Shown: positions 46,828-50,450 of the stretch, piece by piece
How positions within the stretch are numbered: position 1 is the stretch's first letter
Layout: each line of letters opens with the position of its first letter
Assembly (NCBI GenBank): GCA_947259645.1
Contig: CAMYND010000025.1
Span: 1-50,450, forward strand
Source of the DNA: Thermodesulfovibrionia bacterium
GTDB taxonomy: Bacteria; Nitrospirota; Thermodesulfovibrionia; UBA6902
DNA length: 50,450 nucleotides
Direction: 5' to 3'
Position numbers and translations under genes: made by a program
The notes under the pieces: model-generated
Told to the model about the DNA's origin: nothing
Databases searched by the model: none
What the model saw: the letters and a program-made list of their open reading frames with translations, nothing else

Positions 46828-47340
46828 TTACCTGTCCCTGACTGTTTTGGATGCCTTTTTAGCAGGTTTTTTCCTGGTCGTCTTTTTGGCGTTGGTTGAG
46901 GCAGATTTTTTTGGAGCGGCAGCTTTCTTTTTGGTTGTTTTTTTGGCTGCAGTTCCGGTGGTTTTCTTCTTGCCCGTTTTCTTGACGGATTTTTTGAGAG
47001 GTTTCTTTTTAGTCGTCTTTCCGGCTGAGGCAGGTTTCTTCCGTGCTGATTTCTTTGCTGTCCCTGCAGCGCGCTGTTGACCAGGAGCATTATCTGACCC
47101 TTCCTCTGGGTTAGTCGGCCACATATCCTGGCTTTTGAGAACTTTATCTACGTGATCCATGGTGATCTTCTCTTCCTGCACCAGTATTTCACCTATACGT
47201 TTATTCATGGGGTCAGCTTCCTGTTTTTTGAGAGCTTTTTTTAGTTCTGAGTCAGATACAAAACCCAGGCTTTTAGCCATTTCTCCAAATTTGATTTTTA
47301 TCTTTTTAAAGAAGCCAGCCTTTTTAGTATTTTTTGCCAT
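46828..47340 (-). CDS. MshEN-like N-terminal domain with histone-H1-like Lys/Ala-rich tail
   Basis: 170 residues with AGGAGAGG 4 nt upstream. Residues 1-75 contain LGFVSDSELKKALKKQE and RIGEILVQEEKITMDHVDKVL, the two-helix pattern of MshEN/GspE N-terminal domains, some of which bind cyclic di-GMP. Residues about 90-170 are almost all Lys, Ala, Thr, Ser and Pro (KKPLKKSVKKTGKKK, KKTTRKKPAKKA), like bacterial histone-H1-like proteins. The tail could bind DNA, RNA or polyphosphate. The combination is unusual. It lies 97 bp after the PilZ gene on the same strand. Confidence 0.8.
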   Translation of the reverse strand: MAKNTKKAGFFKKIKIKFGEMAKSLGFVSDSELKKALKKQEADPMNKRIGEILVQEEKITMDHVDKVLKSQDMWPTNPEEGSDNAPGQQRAAGTAKKSARKKPASAGKTTKKKPLKKSVKKTGKKKTTGTAAKKTTKKKAAAPKKSASTNAKKTTRKKPAKKASKTVRDR

Positions 47341-47437
47341 GAACCTCTCCTTTCAGGGTTATCTCTTTCTTGAAACCAGAAGACCTCTCAGATTAAATTT
47401 GGCATTTATGTCCCAGAGAACATGAGCTCCCTCTGCT

Positions 47438-49303
47438 TCAAGTTGAACTCTCTGCGCCTGTATTGTTCAGCTGATCAGTGGTTCCGCTTAGCAGCTGGAA
47501 ATTTCCTGCATCAGGGAGCTGCGCGATTTCTTCATTATCTCTGCTGCCGGCAGTTGTAACAGCAGTTCCAACGACCTGTTGAAACCCAGAATCAGCAGAG
47601 CCCTGTACATCAAGTGCGCCTTCATTCTCTTCTTCACCTGCGGCTAATGGTTTATCAATGTCAAGATCCCCGTTGTTTTCCGCAAGGGAAGAAAGAAGCG
47701 CTCCATCTCTGTTGTCAGCGTAATCTGTGCTATTCTGCGAGAGGGCCAGCGTTATTACAACAGCTAAGCTTACTACAGCCAGCGCAAAGAGCAATGCATG
47801 ACCTGTCCTGGTATTTTCTTTCTGGGTTGTATCGGAATAGGCACGTATTCGTCTTGATGAAACAGGTATTGTTTCTTCATTTGTTCTTTTATGAGATAGA
47901 CTCTCGTCTGTGGTAACGGTGTCCTCCCGGAAATCAGCAGGTTCTTCAGAGGCAGCATAGAGTGCCGCGATTTCGACCTTTTTCTCCTCGGCAACGTGAT
48001 CATCAGGACCGAGCTTGATGAATTCCCGCTCCAGAGAGTAATCATCTTCCGGGATATCATCAGATCTTTCTTCAATGAAATTATTCACTGTCATATGTTC
48101 AGGAACCTCTTCTGGTTCACGGTCTTCAGCTGTGAGCTCTGCAGGTATATTCTCGGCAACGTGATCATCAGGACCGAGCCTGATGAATTCCCTCTCCAAA
48201 GAGTAATCATCTTCCGGGATATCATCAGGTCTTTCTTCAATGAGATTATTCACCGTCAGGTGTTCAGGAACCTCTTCCGGTTCACGGTCTTCGGCTGCGA
48301 GTTTGACCGCTTTCTCCTCAGCAACGTGATCATCAGTACCGAGCTTGAAAAATTTCCGCTCAAGGGAGTAATCATCCTCCGGGATATCATCAGAACTGTC
48401 TTCAGTGAGATCATCTGCTGCCAGATGTTCAGAAAATTCTGTTGACAAGCCTTCCTCAGCTGCATGTAGCGCTGGTTTTTCATCAGCAGGATCTTCCGGC
48501 TCAAGGTCCTCTGTTAATATATCTCCAGGGTTGACTTCAGCAGAGACATCTTCCTTGCTGAGATCGACAAATTCGCTTATGGATATGTAATTAGCTGCTG
48601 TAACATTAACAAACTGATTTATAACGGGATGACTCTTTGTTTCATGATCAACAGGTTCTTCTGGTGCAGATTCTTTTGCAGTGATCTCAGAAGGCTCATC
48701 TTCAGAGGGTTGATCATCTGTGCTGCGGTAAATGAAGCCTTGTTCACCGGAATCCCATTCTTCATGATGGTCAGAAGCGCTATCGACTATGGGAGGGAAA
48801 ATTGCCCCGGTATCAGCCAGTTCTTCTTGAGCTGTTTCATTTACAATGACTTCGGGAAGCGCATCTTCAGAGGCGCGGTCATCTGCCATGTTTTTATCGT
48901 CAGGGGAATGGTCCAGTTCAGTCCCTTTCCCGGTTTTTGCGGCAGGCTGAAACAGCGTCACCGGTTCACCCTTGATTTCTGACATTATCTCCAGAAGTTT
49001 GCTTTCAGTGTAACTCGTCATTTCCCTGAACTTAATCCCTGTCAGGTAATCCAGCCTGCTCGTGTTTTTCTTCCAGACTATTTCACCGATTTCAGAAACA
49101 ACGCCCTCAAGTTGGGGATATTTGAACTTGAACTCAACTCTGTCGCCCGGATTAAGCTCTCTGTTTTGTGATTCAAAGATAAGTCCCCCGCTGGAGAAAT
49201 TATCTATTATGCCGAGAAATGGTTCTGCGGGTTTTTTGAAGGCTTTAAATTCACCAATTATATGAATGTTATATCGCTTTGATGTACGATGATCACTCAA
49301 CAT
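47438..49303 (-). CDS. PilZ domain protein with acidic tandem repeats and a C-terminal membrane segment
   Basis: 621 residues. The N-terminal PilZ domain (1-115) has RTSKR (6-10) and DNFSSGG (34-40), the arginine and NxSxxG cyclic di-GMP motifs. A long acidic, Pro/Glu-rich region (120-490) follows, including about three 55-residue repeats (ERPDDIPEDDYSLEREFI, LGPDDHVAE). A membrane helix (ALLFALAVVSLAVVITLAL, about 500-522) precedes a polar tail, so PilZ would be cytoplasmic and the tail outside. No function is known. It may sense cyclic di-GMP for pilus or surface control. No clear ribosome site. Confidence 0.85.
   Translation of the reverse strand: MLSDHRTSKRYNIHIIGEFKAFKKPAEPFLGIIDNFSSGGLIFESQNRELNPGDRVEFKFKYPQLEGVVSEIGEIVWKKNTSRLDYLTGIKFREMTSYTESKLLEIMSEIKGEPVTLFQPAAKTGKGTELDHSPDDKNMADDRASEDALPEVIVNETAQEELADTGAIFPPIVDSASDHHEEWDSGEQGFIYRSTDDQPSEDEPSEITAKESAPEEPVDHETKSHPVINQFVNVTAANYISISEFVDLSKEDVSAEVNPGDILTEDLEPEDPADEKPALHAAEEGLSTEFSEHLAADDLTEDSSDDIPEDDYSLERKFFKLGTDDHVAEEKAVKLAAEDREPEEVPEHLTVNNLIEERPDDIPEDDYSLEREFIRLGPDDHVAENIPAELTAEDREPEEVPEHMTVNNFIEERSDDIPEDDYSLEREFIKLGPDDHVAEEKKVEIAALYAASEEPADFREDTVTTDESLSHKRTNEETIPVSSRRIRAYSDTTQKENTRTGHALLFALAVVSLAVVITLALSQNSTDYADNRDGALLSSLAENNGDLDIDKPLAAGEEENEGALDVQGSADSGFQQVVGTAVTTAGSRDNEEIAQLPDAGNFQLLSGTTDQLNNTGAESST
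47940..48435. repeat. 165-bp in-frame tandem repeat inside the PilZ gene
   Basis: GCAACGTGATCATCAG recurs at 47991, 48156 and 48321, exactly 165 bp (55 codons) apart. Two nearly full units and a diverged third, with partial flanks, are present. The repeat encodes the DDIPEDDYSLE...DDHVAE unit. Confidence 0.9.
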
Positions 49304-49628
49304 TATTATTTCTCTTTTGTCCTTATCATCATGACGTAACAGGCATTATAGGAATGAATGGACTGCCTGTTGTCTGGCCTTTTATCTCCATCTATAATTA
49401 TGAAATGATCTCCCATTCCTGTTAACTCAATTGAGAGATTCACCTGCCAGCCCGCTCAAAAAATGCAGGCCTAGAGAAATATTAAAATATATTATACTGG
49501 GGACTGTTCATTAAATCTACAAAGAAATGCAGAAATTATTTTATAAGTGAAATGTGCAGTGTCTGCTGGTCAGGCAGATCAGGCTGGATGAGAAGGCTCT
49601 GACATCCTGTGACCGAAAAACACGTTAT
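49304..49628. other. Intergenic region between argF and PilZ gene
   Basis: 325 bp. On the minus strand, TATAAT (49496-49491) may be a -10 with a poor -35. A 36-codon frame (ATG 49416 to TAA 49306) ends 2 bp before the PilZ start and might couple its translation, but its ribosome site is weak. No terminator for argF was found. Confidence 0.4.
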
Positions 49629-50450
49629 TCATATAAGCATTTCCAGCAGTGCTTTCTGGGTGTGCAGCCTGTTTTCCGCCTGGTCAAAGACCACGCTCTG
49701 GGCTGAGTCAATAACTTCATCAGTGATCTCCTCTCCTCTGTGCGCGGGCAGGCAGTGCATAACAATCGCATCGGGCTTTGCATGAGACAGGAGAGCACGG
49801 TTTATCTGGTACTGTTCAAATTTTTTCTTTTTTCTTTCGACATCTTTTTCCTGCCCCATACTGATCCACACATCTGTATAGAGGGCGTCAGCATCTTTCA
49901 CCGCTTTAACGGGGTCTGTCACAATCGTGACACGTGCTCCCTCTGAGCGTACATTGTCAAATATTTTACTGTCCGGCTCATATCCGCGGGGGCATGATAG
50001 GGTAAGATCAATTCCGGTTAACAATGCTGCCTCCAGCAGAGAATTAGCCACATTATTGCCGTCTCCGATATAAGTGAGGCGCACGTCGCTGAGTTTCCCC
50101 TTTTTTTCCCTGATCGTCAGCATGTCCGCAAGGGCCTGGCAGGGGTGATGGAGATCAGTCAGGCCGTTCACTATCGGAATTGTGGCATTTTCTGCCAGTT
50201 TTTCTACAGAACTGTGGGCAAATGTTCTGATTACGATGCCATGGAGATATCTGGAGATGACTTTTGCTGTGTCTTCAAAGGTCTCCCCTCTCCCTACCTG
50301 CAGTTCCTTCGTGTTGATGTAAATCGGCTGGGCACCGAGCTGGTAAATGCCGGTTTGAAAAGATATCCTTGTTCTGGTAGATGTTTTGTCAAAGAGCAGG
50401 CCGATGCTCTTTCCGATAAGCGGGCAGGCGGTCCTGTCCCTGCCTGATTT
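49629..50450 (-). CDS. argF: Ornithine carbamoyltransferase, C-terminal 273 residues, cut by window edge
   Basis: The frame is open to the right edge and no start lies within the window. The carbamoyl-phosphate motif DKTSTRTRISF is near the truncated N-terminus, then RTFAHSSVEKL, NGLTDLHHPCQALADMLTI (HPCQ), the ornithine loop DVWISMGQE and the terminal MHCLPAHRGEEIT. The HCLP motif marks ornithine rather than aspartate as substrate. The enzyme forms citrulline in arginine synthesis. An internal GTG at 50171 is not the true start. Confidence 0.96.
   Translation of the reverse strand, partial: KSGRDRTACPLIGKSIGLLFDKTSTRTRISFQTGIYQLGAQPIYINTKELQVGRGETFEDTAKVISRYLHGIVIRTFAHSSVEKLAENATIPIVNGLTDLHHPCQALADMLTIREKKGKLSDVRLTYIGDGNNVANSLLEAALLTGIDLTLSCPRGYEPDSKIFDNVRSEGARVTIVTDPVKAVKDADALYTDVWISMGQEKDVERKKKKFEQYQINRALLSHAKPDAIVMHCLPAHRGEEITDEVIDSAQSVVFDQAENRLHTQKALLEMLI

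Noticed and set aside
46775-47080. 101-codon plus-strand frame rich in Phe, Val and Leu
   Set aside because: It is the antisense of the Lys-rich tail (AAA/AAG read as TTT/CTT), which explains its hydrophobic look.

Overview
The window is a housekeeping-rich chromosomal segment of a Gram-negative bacterium. It contains a secretin-type type IV pilus operon, lipoproteins, an outer-membrane porin with a c-type cytochrome, the dnaA/oriC region and many small zinc- or iron-type proteins. A superoxide reductase-like protein and a selenoprotein point to an anaerobic or microaerobic lifestyle. Gene content resembles Nitrospirota or Desulfobacterota; that placement is inference, since no rRNA marker is present.

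Layout. 1-1.2 kb: truncated PurC-like gene and a divergent superoxide reductase. 1.3-4.1 kb: trkA-trkH potassium uptake. 4.1-11.3 kb: promoter, structured leader and pilMNOPQ, then two lipoproteins with Ig-like traits and a strong terminator. 11.5-14.4 kb: aroC and a fused aroK-aroB. 14.5-16.7 kb: porin and dihaem cytochrome behind a consensus promoter overlapped by a Fur box. 16.8-20.8 kb (minus strand): recR, ybaB, dnaX with a likely programmed slippage site, SRP RNA, two tRNA-Ser and tadA, set among many small palindromic and heptameric repeats. 20.8-29.8 kb (minus): a 50-residue Cys-rich protein, gyrA, an HDOD protein, gyrB, dnaN, dnaA, followed by oriC at 29.76-30.0 kb. 30.1-33.2 kb: pgi, an orphan transposon-associated small protein and a 501-bp element with 23-bp terminal inverted repeats. 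33.2-37.4 kb: a GT39-like membrane protein, a response regulator with a GGDEF output, and a small DUF6982-like protein. 37.4-43.7 kb (minus): radical SAM protein, RNase G, larE, glcF. 43.8-46.6 kb: a 58-residue Cys-rich protein, a two-selenocysteine glutaredoxin-like protein on the plus strand, comF and gpmI. 46.8-50.4 kb: a histone-H1-like basic protein, a PilZ membrane protein with 55-residue repeats, and the C-terminal part of argF.

The standout observation is 44128-44340. This is a 70-residue open frame interrupted by two in-frame UGA codons (residues 13 and 68), each followed by a hairpin with a GGU-containing apical loop. It fits the glutaredoxin-like 'Uxx-star' selenoprotein type and is invisible to standard ORF calling. 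Other hidden small genes are 20804-20956 and 43826-44002. A nine-A run followed by a stem-loop in dnaX predicts production of both a tau-like and a gamma-like subunit.
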